Positions 1 to 11,176 are shown, numbered from the stretch's first letter. The stretch is DNA of 64,000 nt from Planctomycetota bacterium (GCA_029260765.1 JAJDCP010000077.1:1-64000); one strand, 5' to 3'. Numbers and translations are program-made. The notes: generated by a model from the sequence alone, not told the origin.

Positions 1-10
1 TTTCCCCGAG

Positions 11-69
11 GTAGGGGCGGGGTTTATCCCCGCCCGAGCGAACGGGCGGGGATAAACCCCGCACCCTAC
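11..69. repeat. 59-bp inverted-repeat hairpin element, copy 1
   Basis: Near-perfect palindrome. The left arm (11-36) starts GTAGGG and the right arm (43-69) ends CCCTAC. The arms pair over 26 bp with one bulged base (A63), and the loop is AGCGAA. Each arm also holds a smaller palindrome, GCGGGG-TTTAT-CCCCGC, so a cruciform is possible. A diverged copy with the same ends and the same CCCGAGCGAAC centre lies at 15062-15142. It resembles small non-autonomous or REP/MITE-like elements; no transposase is nearby. Apart from this element, bases 1-233 hold no gene that I can support. Confidence 0.75.
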
Positions 70-233
70 AAGGGCCCAAAAAGCCCTTCTTCGAATTACG
101 CCGCAGGCTGCATAGACCGACGCTACAGGCGGCTCTCAGCCGATCGAAGGCATTGACCAGACCTGGCCGAAGACTACGGAGCGAAGTCTCAATCAGAGGT
201 TGACTATCTCAGGCGCTCTGGATTCTGCGATGA

Positions 234-3200
234 TCAGTCCTCGCGCACTCGGTACGCGCCCAGCACCGCGAAAAGTCGCTCGGGGCTGGGCTCGGGGATC
301 TCCGTGGCAGACTGGTACTGTGTGCGCGCGTCTTCGCGCGCGCCGGCCAGCTCGCTCGCTCGTCCGCTGGCGGCGTACCAGGCTTGATGGCAGGCCGCCT
401 GCTCCCTTGCGAGCAGCCACTGTTGGGCGGTTTCCCGGTCGAGGCTTCCCTGCAGGAAACCGAGCACACACGCGGCTGGGCTGCCGGGCTGCGGCGTTCC
501 GAACTGTCCGGGAGCGCACAGCTCCAGCCAGCACCAGCCTGCGTCGGGCAGTGCCTCCGGGAGCTGTCTGGTTGCGAGGCTGTCTGCATCGGCCCAGCTC
601 AGAACAGCTTGCAGCGCAACGCGACGTGCTTGCGGCTCAAGGGCCTGCGCCCTCTCGAGATCGGCCTGCGCTCCCCGAACCTGCCCCTGCCAGGCCCTGA
701 GCCAGGCACGCTGTTCGTACAACGGAGCGCTCGCCGCGGTTGCTAGCAGCTGGCTGAGCTCCGTCTCAGCTGCGGGCCAATCTCGGAGCGCTTCGAGGAC
801 TGCGAGTCGCTGCCGGCGTACCGCCAGGTCTTCGCTGTCCAAGCGCAGCGCTTCATCGAGATCCTTTCGTGCACCGACCAGGTCTCCAGACTGTTGCCGC
901 AGCCGCGCGCATTCGAGCCACAGGGAGATGCGCTGGGAGTCGTCGCAGGCCCGCAATGCGAGGACGAAGTCCGCCACCGCAGCCTCGAGCGCGTCTGTCC
1001 GCGCGGCTGCTCTGCCACGTTCGAGCAGCAACTGCACGCGGATCGGCGCAGACAGCTGCTGCAACTCAAGGGCGCGCGTGCAGGTCTGGACGACCTCGCG
1101 GTCGCGAGCCAGCAGCGCATAGATCTGCGCCTGCCGATGCGCGACGTCGCCTTGCAGGTCGGCCGCGGAAACACCCAGGAAGTCGCGCCCCGCCGGCAGC
1201 AGCTGCAGAACCTGCTCGAGATCGGCAAGCGCCTCAGGATAGGCACCTGCCTTGACCCGCTGCGCAGACCGTAGCATGCGGGCGCGCGCGAAGTCGGTTG
1301 CGGTGAGGTTGAGACCGCTGTCCAGCGTATCCAGCAGTTGTGTGTTGTGGGCGCAGGCCTGGCGCCATGCGCTCCATGTCTCGAGCGAGACAGCTGCTGC
1401 CGGGTCGGGTGGAGCCTGCTGGGCGAGCAGAGGGGCACACTCGGGCGTGAAGCTCGCCAGGGCCTCGAGCAAGCTCCGATCTTCCCAGAAGGCCGCGCGG
1501 TACTTCTCTACGCTGTGTTGGAGACCCGTATCCCACAGCCGCTGCAGTGCCTGCAGCTGCTGGAGTCCCGCGACAGGATCCTGCTCCCGCCGGGCACGCT
1601 GCAGGCCGGCCTCAACTTCGCCCAACCAGAGTCCGCTGCTGTCGTCTGCGATCCCCCGTTTGCGCGCTCCGCCAGCCAGGGCCTCCCACACGGGCAGCGC
1701 CTCGTCGAGCTCCGTCCGTAGGCTGGCCAACCTGTCGAGCTGCTCGAGCAGGCTCTTCTGGCCGACAGTCAGGCTATCCATGACGGCCAGCGCCTGTTCC
1801 ACGGCGCCGACTTGCAGCAGCGAGTCGGCCCGCCTCCGTTGCGCATGCAGGGCGTCCTCGACTGCAGCCAACAGGCCGCGCAGAGTGCTGTCCCGTGCGT
1901 CCAGTTGTTGGGCGAGAGCGGTGTGGGTGCTTCCGGCCCGCAACAATGCGCGCAGGGTATCGTGCAGCAGCAGATGCAACGACTCAGCGCGTACATGACC
2001 TCGACGCGCGTCCTCGAAGGCTCCCTCTGACCAACACGCGTCAGCGCCGTCGAGCCAGACGCGGGCAGAGTCGGCCCTCGGCAGCGCGCGCAGGTCGGCT
2101 TCGAGGCAAGCGCGCTCCAGCTCGATGCGGCTCAGGTGTGCCCGGCGTTGAGGCCCCAGGCCGGCTTCGGCAGCAGCCAGCTCTACCCACAACGACTCAC
2201 AGGCTTGTTGCACGGCGCCGTAGGCCTGCACAGCTCCAAGCAACGCGCCTTCGTCGGCGAGGGCCTGCGCGCGCGCCTGCTCCCCGCTCAGCTGGCTGCG
2301 AGCCGCGCGCAGGCGCCGTGTGATGAGCAGCGTTGCGGCTTCCCCCAGCTGTTCTTCGGCCAGCGCGCGTCGCAGACGGTGGCGTAAGGCGATGCGCGTC
2401 GTCTCGACAGAGGCGGCGGTCAGCTGCTCCCGCAACATCCGGCTCCGCTCCCGTTGTGCTGCCAGAGGTTGTTCCCAGCTAGTCTGCACGGCAGCCAACT
2501 GCTTGAGGGCCTCGTCGGCTCGGGCACGCGCCGCGGTGAGCTCAAGGCCTGCCGTCTGGATGCGCTGCTCGCGCTCGGCTTGCCAGGCCAGCTCAAGGCT
2601 GTCAGCGCGCGCAGCGGCGTGCGCCAGCGCTTCCCGTAGCCGGCCTGCCGGGTCCGGCGGGCCCGGCCCGGAATCGGGGGGGGCGAGCCAGAGACCGAGT
2701 CGGGGCAGTGTGATGCCCGCGACCAGGAGTCCCGCCAACAGGAGTACCAGCAGCCAGCTGCCGCGCATTTGTTTCGGCGGCCGACTCGGTTCAGGCTTGT
2801 GGCCGGCGACGGCCCTTGTCGTCTCCCCCACCCTGGCGAGCGGCTCGAGATCCTTGGCCAGCTCAGCGCCCGTCTGGTAGCGCTCTTGGGGGTCCTTTGC
2901 CAGCAGCCGGCGCACCACGTTTTCCATGGCCGACGAAACCTGCACTCCCAGTTCTTTGAGCCGGGGCGCGAGCTGGCTGGTGTGCTGCTTGAGGTAGTTC
3001 GGCGCTGAAGGGCCTGTGAAGGGAGTGCTCCCGCTCAACAGCTGAAACAGTGCGCAACCCAACGAATACAGGTCGGAACGATGGTCGGCCTGGCGCAGAT
3101 CCTCCCATTGTTCGGGCGCCATGAAGGCGGGGGTTCCAAGCACAGCGCCGCTCTGGGTCAGCTCGAGCGCATTCTCTGCCGCGCGAGCCAGACCGAAATC

Positions 3201-3800
3201 TCCCACCCGTACCCGTCCGTCGTTGCCGAGCAGCAGGTTGTCCGGCTTGATGTCGCGATGCACGATGCCTTGCTCGAAAGCGGCTTGCAGCCCCAGCGCG
3301 GCGTCAAGGATCAAGCTGGCCGCACGTGCCTCCGGCAACGGCCCTTCGCGCCCCAGCAGCTCCTTTAGCGAGCCTCCTGGGGCGAAGGCCATCGCGATGC
3401 AGAACAAGCCATCACTGCTGAACATGTCGTGCACGGCGACGATGTGTGGGTGCTCCAGCGCGGCCACGGCCTGTGCTTCGCGCTGGAAGCGTTCGATGAA
3501 CTCGCCCTCGCTGGCTCGCTCCAGCGCCAGCACCTTGAGCGCGACAGTGCGCCCGAGCGCGATCTGCTCGGCGCGGAAGACCACTCCCATGCCGCCTTTG
3601 CCCAATCGGGCCTCTATGCGGTAGCCCCGCAGACAGCTGCCGAGCAGGCTGTCCCCGAGCGCGTCGCTGGACCGCAGGCGTTGGGTCCCCAGTGTGTCAT
3701 GACGGGTGAGAGTGTCTGCCGTCGCGGCAAAGGGCTTGCCGCAGGCCAGGCAGAAGCGGGCGCGATGCGGGTTGTCGGTGCTGCATGAGGCGCAGAGCAT
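234..3800 (-). CDS. Zinc-ribbon Ser/Thr protein kinase with transmembrane segment, coiled coil and TPR tail
   Basis: The protein has 1,188 residues. It opens with a zinc ribbon (two CxxC pairs, residues 3-20). A complete Hanks-type kinase follows: glycine loop GKGGMG near residue 60, catalytic HRDIKPDN near 179, then DFG. A hydrophobic segment around residues 345-370 predicts one membrane span, so the kinase faces the cytoplasm and the rest lies outside. The rest is a long Ala/Arg/Glu-rich coiled coil followed by TPR-like helices that could bind a ligand or partner. I chose the ATG at 3800 because the zinc ribbon begins there and a GAAGAGG sequence precedes it; an in-frame upstream ATG would add 74 residues unlike the family. 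It diverges from the FHA-pseudokinase at 3985. The zinc ribbon-kinase-TM layout recurs at 61729-63603. The substrate is unknown. Confidence 0.9.
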   Translation of the reverse strand: MLCASCSTDNPHRARFCLACGKPFAATADTLTRHDTLGTQRLRSSDALGDSLLGSCLRGYRIEARLGKGGMGVVFRAEQIALGRTVALKVLALERASEGEFIERFQREAQAVAALEHPHIVAVHDMFSSDGLFCIAMAFAPGGSLKELLGREGPLPEARAASLILDAALGLQAAFEQGIVHRDIKPDNLLLGNDGRVRVGDFGLARAAENALELTQSGAVLGTPAFMAPEQWEDLRQADHRSDLYSLGCALFQLLSGSTPFTGPSAPNYLKQHTSQLAPRLKELGVQVSSAMENVVRRLLAKDPQERYQTGAELAKDLEPLARVGETTRAVAGHKPEPSRPPKQMRGSWLLVLLLAGLLVAGITLPRLGLWLAPPDSGPGPPDPAGRLREALAHAAARADSLELAWQAEREQRIQTAGLELTAARARADEALKQLAAVQTSWEQPLAAQRERSRMLREQLTAASVETTRIALRHRLRRALAEEQLGEAATLLITRRLRAARSQLSGEQARAQALADEGALLGAVQAYGAVQQACESLWVELAAAEAGLGPQRRAHLSRIELERACLEADLRALPRADSARVWLDGADACWSEGAFEDARRGHVRAESLHLLLHDTLRALLRAGSTHTALAQQLDARDSTLRGLLAAVEDALHAQRRRADSLLQVGAVEQALAVMDSLTVGQKSLLEQLDRLASLRTELDEALPVWEALAGGARKRGIADDSSGLWLGEVEAGLQRARREQDPVAGLQQLQALQRLWDTGLQHSVEKYRAAFWEDRSLLEALASFTPECAPLLAQQAPPDPAAAVSLETWSAWRQACAHNTQLLDTLDSGLNLTATDFARARMLRSAQRVKAGAYPEALADLEQVLQLLPAGRDFLGVSAADLQGDVAHRQAQIYALLARDREVVQTCTRALELQQLSAPIRVQLLLERGRAAARTDALEAAVADFVLALRACDDSQRISLWLECARLRQQSGDLVGARKDLDEALRLDSEDLAVRRQRLAVLEALRDWPAAETELSQLLATAASAPLYEQRAWLRAWQGQVRGAQADLERAQALEPQARRVALQAVLSWADADSLATRQLPEALPDAGWCWLELCAPGQFGTPQPGSPAACVLGFLQGSLDRETAQQWLLAREQAACHQAWYAASGRASELAGAREDARTQYQSATEIPEPSPERLFAVLGAYRVRED

Positions 3801-3984
3801 CGAGCCAGCCTCTTCCCAGGAATCGGCATTGTAGAGCAGCAGCTCTCGCAGGCCCAGCACAATCCCGGCTACGAGGCCGCGACGGAGGCCGACGCAGTGC
3901 GCAAAAAGAAGGCGAGGATTGCAGAGCCCGGCCGGCTCGATTAAACCTGAGGGATCCGTTTCTCGTCCAGGTTGGAAGGGCAGC

Positions 3985-5463
3985 ATGCGTGTCAAGTTGG
4001 AGGTCTGCCAGGGTCCCGTCACTGGCCAGGTTCTTCGCCTGCGTCAGCCCGACTGCGTCGTGCTCGGGCGCGCAGCCGACTCACCGATTTCCTTCCAGAG
4101 AGACAATCTGGTCTCACGCCATCACGTGCTGATGCAGTTCTGCCCACCCCACTGCAAGCTCCTCGATCTACGCAGCAAGCACGGGGTCGAGGTCAATGGG
4201 GTGCGCTTCTGGGGACGCCGCTCGGGCGGTTCCATGCCGGTCGAGCAAGCTCCTGGTCTGTTTCTGCGCAACGGCGATACGCTGAAGATCGGCGAGTCGA
4301 CGCTGATCGTATCGATCTCGAAACCGACCGCGGCGGGGAACGATGTGGGGGAGATCACTGGCGAGCACGTCTTCTTCCAAGACCCCTCGCCCACCAGCGA
4401 GATGCGTGCCTTTCTCGAGGCTACGGGCTCGCAGGGCATGTCGGTCTTCGCACAGACGCCCGCGCTGGCCGAGCCTGCCCCTGAAACTCCTGTGGAGATG
4501 AATGAAAGCTTCGCGCTGCCTGAAGCTGTGGAGTTCGACGGCTACATCATCGAGAAGACCCTGGGTCAAGGTACGCTGGGGAAGGTCTACCGCGCTGTCG
4601 AGCGCGACACGGGTGAAAGGGTGGTGATCAAGACCCAACATCCTCGCCAGTTGCCGGATCTCGTGCAGATTCAACGTTTTCAGGCCTGGCAGGACTTCGT
4701 CGGCCACGTCCGCCATCCCAACCTCGCCAACGTGCGGCGCTACGGCCGCCAAGCACACACGTTCTACACAGTCTATGACTATGTGGATGGGCTGCGTTTC
4801 GACCATTTCCTGCGCTCGCAGGGCGGCCAGTTGCCTGTGGACACTGCCCTGGGCATCATGCTGCCGATCCTCCACGGGCTCGCACATGCGCACGCTGCCC
4901 AGCGCGAGCCCTTCCGTGCGCTTGTCCACAACCACCTGCATCCCAAACATATCCTGTTGGTGGCACGCGATGACGGCAGCTGGCATCCCGTGCTTTGCGA
5001 GTTGGGGCTTTCCAAGGCCTTCGAAGGCATCGGCCTGAGCGACCTGACGGACAGCAGCCAGCTGGTCGGGGCGCCGGAGTACTGGCCGCGCGAGTACGTG
5101 AGCCACTACCGCCATCTGCACCCGGCCACAGATGTGTTCGCGCTGGCCGCCATCTTCTACCGAGCGATGACCGGAGAGTGGATACGCAGGGGTTTCCCCG
5201 AGATGCGCCACCGCTGCCGGGCGCAACGGCGGGAGCCGACGGTCGCGGATTTCTTCGCGGTGATGGTGCGCACGCCGGCCACGCCGATCCGCGAACACCT
5301 TGCCCAGCTGCCACGGGCCCTGGCTCGGGTGTTCGACCGCGCGTTGCTCGAGCCCGTTGTGGCACGCAGCCGGCGGCGAGAGGTTCTGGCGCGCACCCGC
5401 TATCCCGATGCGGGCGCATTCCGCCGGGCGCTGCTCGAGGCGGTGCGCCAATGTGTGGCGTAG
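3985..5463 (+). CDS. FHA domain fused to a Ser/Thr pseudokinase
   Basis: The protein has 492 residues. Residues 1 to about 105 form a forkhead-associated phosphothreonine-binding domain with GRA, SRHH and the N-G-V loop. A flexible linker leads to a protein-kinase fold (about 185-430) that keeps the glycine-rich loop (LGQGTLGKVY) and the VAIK-type lysine (VVIK). The catalytic loop reads HNHLHPKHI where HRDLKPxN is expected, so the proton-acceptor Asp is His, and DFG is replaced by CELG. Phosphotransfer is therefore unlikely; a scaffold that reads phospho-Thr marks is more plausible. I chose ATG 3985 because GGAAGGG precedes it and the FHA strand starts there. The gene diverges from an active kinase 184 bp away, which could supply the phospho-ligand. 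Adenosine deaminase starts 7 bp after its stop codon. Confidence 0.88.
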   Translation: MRVKLEVCQGPVTGQVLRLRQPDCVVLGRAADSPISFQRDNLVSRHHVLMQFCPPHCKLLDLRSKHGVEVNGVRFWGRRSGGSMPVEQAPGLFLRNGDTLKIGESTLIVSISKPTAAGNDVGEITGEHVFFQDPSPTSEMRAFLEATGSQGMSVFAQTPALAEPAPETPVEMNESFALPEAVEFDGYIIEKTLGQGTLGKVYRAVERDTGERVVIKTQHPRQLPDLVQIQRFQAWQDFVGHVRHPNLANVRRYGRQAHTFYTVYDYVDGLRFDHFLRSQGGQLPVDTALGIMLPILHGLAHAHAAQREPFRALVHNHLHPKHILLVARDDGSWHPVLCELGLSKAFEGIGLSDLTDSSQLVGAPEYWPREYVSHYRHLHPATDVFALAAIFYRAMTGEWIRRGFPEMRHRCRAQRREPTVADFFAVMVRTPATPIREHLAQLPRALARVFDRALLEPVVARSRRREVLARTRYPDAGAFRRALLEAVRQCVA

Positions 5464-5470
5464 GACTGTG

Positions 5471-6376
5471 ATGGACTCTCTTCCCGGCCTGCCCGATCTG
5501 CACCGCCACCTCGATGGCTCCTTGCGCCCAGCGACCGTCAAAGCTCTGGCCAGCGCACACGGCCTTGAGATTCCCGAGCCCCTCGGTTTTTTCGCAGGCA
5601 TGGGATTGCGGGCTGCTCTGGCCTGCTTTGACTTCACCCTGGCCCTGCTGCAACAGCCCGAAGAGGTGCGGCGGGTCGCGGCGGAGATCTGCGAAGACGC
5701 GCAGGCCGAGGGGGTCACCAGTCTCGAGATCCGCTTCGCGCCGCAATTGCATCGAGGGGCCCCTGCCCCTGAGATCGTCGATGCGGCCATCGACGGCGTG
5801 GCGGGCCGGGCGGGACTGATTCTGTGTGGGCTCTACGGCGAGCCCCCCACAGTGCTCGAGGGGCACGTGGCTGTGGCTGCCAGCAGGCCCCAGGTGGTCG
5901 GCATCGACCTCGCCGGCGGCCCGGGTTCGGGGGACGACTGGAGCCTGGCCGACTACCAGACCGCGTACCAACAAGCGCGGGAAATGGGCCTCGGCCGCAC
6001 GGTGCACGCCGGCGAGGGGCGTCCCGCCGCCGAGATCCGGCAGGCGGTCGAGCTGCTGCACGCCCAGAGGATCGGGCATGGCGTCAGCCTGCTCGACGAT
6101 CCTGAGCTGGTCGCGCAGGTCTGCGAGCGCGGCATCACCATCGAGGCCTGCCTGAGCTCGAACCTGCAGACGGGGGCGATATCCAGCCTGGCCGCCCACC
6201 CGATCGCGGCCTGGCTCGAGCGTGGCGTGTCGGTGTGCATCAACACCGACAACACGCTGTTCTCGCGCGTCGATGCGGTCAGCGAGCATCGCCTGGCATT
6301 GCAGTTGCCAGGCATGGATGACGTGCGCCTCGCGCAGGCGATCGCCTGTGGGCACGCTGCGCTGTTCCGGCGCTGA
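5471..6376 (+). CDS. add: Adenosine deaminase
   Basis: This 301-residue metal-dependent hydrolase of the adenosine/AMP deaminase family converts adenosine (or deoxyadenosine) to inosine plus ammonia in the cytoplasm. Visible motifs are the N-terminal metal-binding HxH in LHRHLDGS, the HAGE motif with the catalytic Glu, the metal His and neighbours in RIGHG, and the C-terminal INTDN segment that carries the catalytic Asp. It is somewhat shorter than typical adenosine deaminases (about 330-350 residues). It starts 7 bp after the FHA-pseudokinase stop, so the two are probably co-transcribed. It could act on a related purine or on a modified nucleoside; the motifs do not settle the substrate. Confidence 0.85.
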   Translation: MDSLPGLPDLHRHLDGSLRPATVKALASAHGLEIPEPLGFFAGMGLRAALACFDFTLALLQQPEEVRRVAAEICEDAQAEGVTSLEIRFAPQLHRGAPAPEIVDAAIDGVAGRAGLILCGLYGEPPTVLEGHVAVAASRPQVVGIDLAGGPGSGDDWSLADYQTAYQQAREMGLGRTVHAGEGRPAAEIRQAVELLHAQRIGHGVSLLDDPELVAQVCERGITIEACLSSNLQTGAISSLAAHPIAAWLERGVSVCINTDNTLFSRVDAVSEHRLALQLPGMDDVRLAQAIACGHAALFRR

Positions 6377-6539
6377 GGGCCGCGGCCGAATTCAGGCAGG
6401 TCGCGGCTGGGTCGGAAGCTCGGCTGTTTGGAACGACTTTCAGGCAAACATCGTACACAACTAGAAGAGCCATCGGGCAAACAGGATGCATGCGACCTCG
6501 GCGTCTCGATCGCGAGATCCCGCGCAGGAGAAGAGAGCC

Positions 6540-8428
<1,889 letters not shown>

Positions 8429-8432
<4 letters not shown>

Positions 8433-8560
8433 CCGCTAGCGCGGCTCGTCACCTGCAACAGCTCGACACGGGCCTCGATGAGGCGTTGCAGGCGCTGCGC
8501 CGATTCGTCGACGAGCAGGTCCTACTTCTGGGGGGCGATGCCGAACAGACAAAGGAATAG
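8429..8560 (+). CDS. Small 43-residue ORF overlapping the activator gene
   Basis: A GTG-started frame overlaps the stop of the sigma-54 activator as GTGA, the arrangement seen in translational coupling. The product is one predicted amphipathic helix (LDEALQALRRFVDEQVLLL) with an acidic end, and its codons use G/C at third positions as neighbouring genes do. I do not recognise a family. It ends 3 bp before the convergent stop of the antiporter gene, so the two transcripts must overlap. It could be a small partner of the activator or a chance open frame. Confidence 0.4.
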
Positions 8561-8563
8561 AAC

Positions 8564-9865
8564 CTAGCCGCTGGACTCCCCTTGCACGGTTTGCGGAGGC
8601 ACATAGAGAGCCCTGGTCGGCATCGCGCTGACAGGCATCTGTTCAGCCAACGCGTCCTGACGTCTCAGGCGTCCTGCGTACCAGACTGCCGCGGGGGAAG
8701 CGGACAGACCATGGGCGAAGACGCTGAGCAGGACACACGTCATGACAACGACCAGGATCTGTGCGCTGCCAGGACTCTGGAACTCTTCGAGGATCAACAA
8801 GACGTAGAGAATCGACGCAAGCCCCCGCGGTCCGAACCAGCCGAGGAACAGGTGCGTAGAGAGTTGGAGCCGCTTTCCGCGCAGAGACAGGGAGACGCTT
8901 GCCATCCGAATGACGGTCAGGCTCAGCACTGCGAAGGACAAGATCGCGGGGTTGAGCTGCGCGAAAACGACCGGAACGTACATGCCCCCGAACAAGAAGA
9001 AGACGACGATGGTCAACAGCAAGCCTTCAGCTTCCCCGAACTCGAACAGGTACTCGCAGATGCCACGGAAGCAGTTGCCCACGGTGAGCCCTGCCACAAA
9101 TGCTGCGATGAAGCCGTTGCCTCCGACCAGCTCGAGCTCTGCGATCGAAAAGGCGGACATCGACAGGGCGACCGTCGCGAGTCGTTCGAAGGAGCCACTC
9201 ATCCAGCCTGCTTTGGAAGCACGCAGCAGCAGCCAACCGCCGGCGTAGCCCACTCCCAAGCCAATCAGAGGCCCGAGCAGCAGCTGCCTGCCCACGAAGT
9301 TGAGCCAGTACCCGGCCTCATGCTGCTCAGACGAGACGGCGGCGAGGGAGGCGAACAGCAGCACAACCGGTAGAATCATACCGTCATTCAAGCCGCTCTC
9401 GATGTTGAGCGCCTGCCGAATGCGCATCGGCACGCCCTTGTTCGTGACCACCGATTGGCCGAGCGCGGCGTCTGTGGGGGCCAGGATCGCGGCGAGCAGC
9501 GCGATCTCCCAAAAACGCAGACCTTCGAGGACAAAAAAGGCCGCTACGGCTCCGAGCAGGACGGTCAGGGGCAGGCCTATGCCCAGCAGTCGGATGGGAA
9601 GATCGTGGTCCTTCTTGAGGGCGCGCAGGTCGATGCGCGCGGCATCGGTGAACAGGATCATGATCAGCGTCAGCTCGGCGATCAGGTGGACCATCGAGCT
9701 GCCAGCGCCGGCGAAGTCGAAGACCCCCAGGACGTGTTCGCCGAGCAGGTAGCCGAGTACGACAAAGACCATCGGCGGCGTGACCATTCCGCGCTGGGCG
9801 TTCTTGGAGACCAGGCCGAAGGCAAAAACGCTCAAGGCGAAAACGGCAATCTGGAACGTGGACAC
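8564..9865 (-). CDS. CPA1-family Na+(K+)/H+ antiporter (NhaP type)
   Basis: This inner-membrane cation/proton exchanger has 433 residues and about 12 hydrophobic segments. Family hallmarks are LAPTDAALGQSVV (the Asp-containing ion-binding region) and ESGLNDG downstream. These match CPA1/NhaP-type antiporters, which export Na+ or K+ in exchange for protons. Many relatives end in a TrkA-C or cyclic-nucleotide domain; this one stops after the membrane domain. It starts with GTG at 9865 after a purine-rich AAGGTAGG, only 6 bp behind the TrkA/YjbQ-like membrane gene, so both are probably translated from one mRNA. Its 3' end is convergent with the small ORF at 8429-8560. Confidence 0.88.
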   Translation of the reverse strand: MSTFQIAVFALSVFAFGLVSKNAQRGMVTPPMVFVVLGYLLGEHVLGVFDFAGAGSSMVHLIAELTLIMILFTDAARIDLRALKKDHDLPIRLLGIGLPLTVLLGAVAAFFVLEGLRFWEIALLAAILAPTDAALGQSVVTNKGVPMRIRQALNIESGLNDGMILPVVLLFASLAAVSSEQHEAGYWLNFVGRQLLLGPLIGLGVGYAGGWLLLRASKAGWMSGSFERLATVALSMSAFSIAELELVGGNGFIAAFVAGLTVGNCFRGICEYLFEFGEAEGLLLTIVVFFLFGGMYVPVVFAQLNPAILSFAVLSLTVIRMASVSLSLRGKRLQLSTHLFLGWFGPRGLASILYVLLILEEFQSPGSAQILVVVMTCVLLSVFAHGLSASPAAVWYAGRLRRQDALAEQMPVSAMPTRALYVPPQTVQGESSG

Positions 9866-9871
9866 GGCGGC

Positions 9872-10342
9872 CTACCTTCGGAGTATGGTGACGGGAGTGA
9901 TCAAAGGCTGATCGAAGTCCGTCAGTGCCAGGCCTGTGCGATGCTGCAGCAGTGAATGAGCGCCGCGTGGAACGATGCGCGTGACGGCATGAGAACGGTC
10001 TAGCAGAAAGGACACGCCGAAACCCCCAAGGGTCCATGCTAGGCGCGGGAGCCAACCTGTTGGCGTGTCTGTGCTGACCAAGGAGACGATGAGAGTGGGC
10101 CCTACGCTCGAGGTTCCCATGCTGCCCATGAACATGAGGAGGATGACGATCCAAGGACGGCTGGCATGCCGTACGATGGTTTCCGACTCGGAGGTGGTGG
10201 AGCCCACTCCTGTAGTCGCAGAGCGCGTCTGGAAGCGCGACGATTGGGCTGGCGCTGCCGTCAGCTCCAGCGCAACCGCTCCGATTCTGGAGATCAGAAA
10301 CAGCAGAGCGATGGGGGCGAGCAGAGACACGACGGCCATCAT
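9872..10342 (-). CDS. Small membrane protein like the membrane part of TrkA-C domain proteins
   Basis: The protein has 156 residues. A hydrophobic N-terminal helix is followed by a segment with SRFQTRSATTGVGSTTSES and then by two further membrane segments. This matches the membrane portion of a family in which an 'R-S-A-F-T-G-x-G-F-T-T-S-E-S-E' stretch precedes a C-terminal TrkA-C regulatory domain. Here no TrkA-C domain follows; the last 50 residues match nothing that I recognise. Either it has lost its ligand-sensing part or it is a distinct subfamily. It lies 6 bp upstream of the antiporter and may be its membrane partner in cation homeostasis. Two ATG codons stand in tandem at the start, and the ribosome binding site lies inside a 14-bp palindrome. 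Confidence 0.65.
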   Translation of the reverse strand: MMAVVSLLAPIALLFLISRIGAVALELTAAPAQSSRFQTRSATTGVGSTTSESETIVRHASRPWIVILLMFMGSMGTSSVGPTLIVSLVSTDTPTGWLPRLAWTLGGFGVSFLLDRSHAVTRIVPRGAHSLLQHRTGLALTDFDQPLITPVTILRR

Positions 10343-10345
10343 GGA

Positions 10346-10359
10346 TGGAGGTACCTCCA
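10346..10359. promoter_or_regulatory. 14-bp perfect palindrome containing the ribosome binding site
   Basis: TGGAGGTACCTCCA is self-complementary and contains the GGAGG that would serve the gene starting at 10342 on the minus strand. It could be an operator, or the mRNA could pair between copies. With no loop it cannot form an ordinary hairpin. Functional meaning is inferred. Confidence 0.35.
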
Positions 10360-10423
10360 GCGAGGGAGTTGGCAGATCGGCGCGGGTTTCCAGGAATTCG
10401 TCATACTGCCCTGCAGATCAAAG

Positions 10424-11176
10424 TCAGAAGGCTGACGTGATCTCGATACATAGCAGCGTGGAATCGTCTTGTGGTCGGCGGCGTCCGACATGGTTGCGTA
10501 CTGCATCGAGAACTGCAAACGCGAGCAGACTCAAAGGTGCATCCCGGAGCTCGTTAAGTGCCGCCAGCAGACGTGAGCGAGAGAACTGCTGACCGTCTGT
10601 GTTGCGGCTCTCGATCAGTCCATCTGTGTACACAAACAGACGATCCCCTGGACCGATATGCTCTACACTCTGCGTGTAACTTGCCACGGGATCGATGCCC
10701 AGCGGCAACCCGCTCTTCGGGTTGCCGTTGGCGGGATTCTGAATGAGCTCTTGCCATTGTCCTCCGCTACGTGAGATCAACATCGGAGGATGTCCGGCGG
10801 AAGATACAGTCAAATCGCCACTCTCACGATAGTAGGACGCAACAACGGAGGTCGTCATGGCCCGGATCCCTCGTGCACATACGACCCGATTGACGTCTTC
10901 GAGGACTTCTTGACCGTTCTGTGAGTTCATGCGAGCCTTCAGGCTGTCGTAGAACCAGTCGCTGACCTGACATACGGCTTCACCGTGTCCCACGACATCC
11001 GCGACAGCAAATCGGGTCACGTGGCCCGCGTCGCACTGACTCAGGTAGTAGACGTCTCCCCCGCACTCCCCGTCGCTCGAGCTAGAAGCGATGACACCGC
11101 TAAGGCCTGGAGAGCTGAACGCCTCTCTGATCCACACGTTGCCGCCCCAGATCTCTCCGCATTGAAGCTCATGCAT
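10424..11176 (-). CDS. SpoIIE/RsbU-type PP2C serine phosphatase
   Basis: The protein has 250 residues. It carries the PPM phosphatase motifs of the SpoIIE/RsbU group: GGDVYYLSQ (metal-binding GGD), ADVVGHG, SAGHPP, VYTDGLIE and a final DDSTLL. These enzymes dephosphorylate serine on partner-switching (anti-anti-sigma) proteins. There is no sensor, GAF or receiver domain at the N terminus, so it is nearly a bare catalytic domain whose activity must be set by a partner. I chose ATG 11176 because AGGAAG lies just upstream and the phosphatase fold begins soon after; the longer open frame upstream is unlike the family. It lies 137 bp downstream of gdhA on the same strand. No anti-sigma or STAS gene is present in the window. 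Confidence 0.85.
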   Translation of the reverse strand: MHELQCGEIWGGNVWIREAFSSPGLSGVIASSSSDGECGGDVYYLSQCDAGHVTRFAVADVVGHGEAVCQVSDWFYDSLKARMNSQNGQEVLEDVNRVVCARGIRAMTTSVVASYYRESGDLTVSSAGHPPMLISRSGGQWQELIQNPANGNPKSGLPLGIDPVASYTQSVEHIGPGDRLFVYTDGLIESRNTDGQQFSRSRLLAALNELRDAPLSLLAFAVLDAVRNHVGRRRPQDDSTLLCIEITSAF

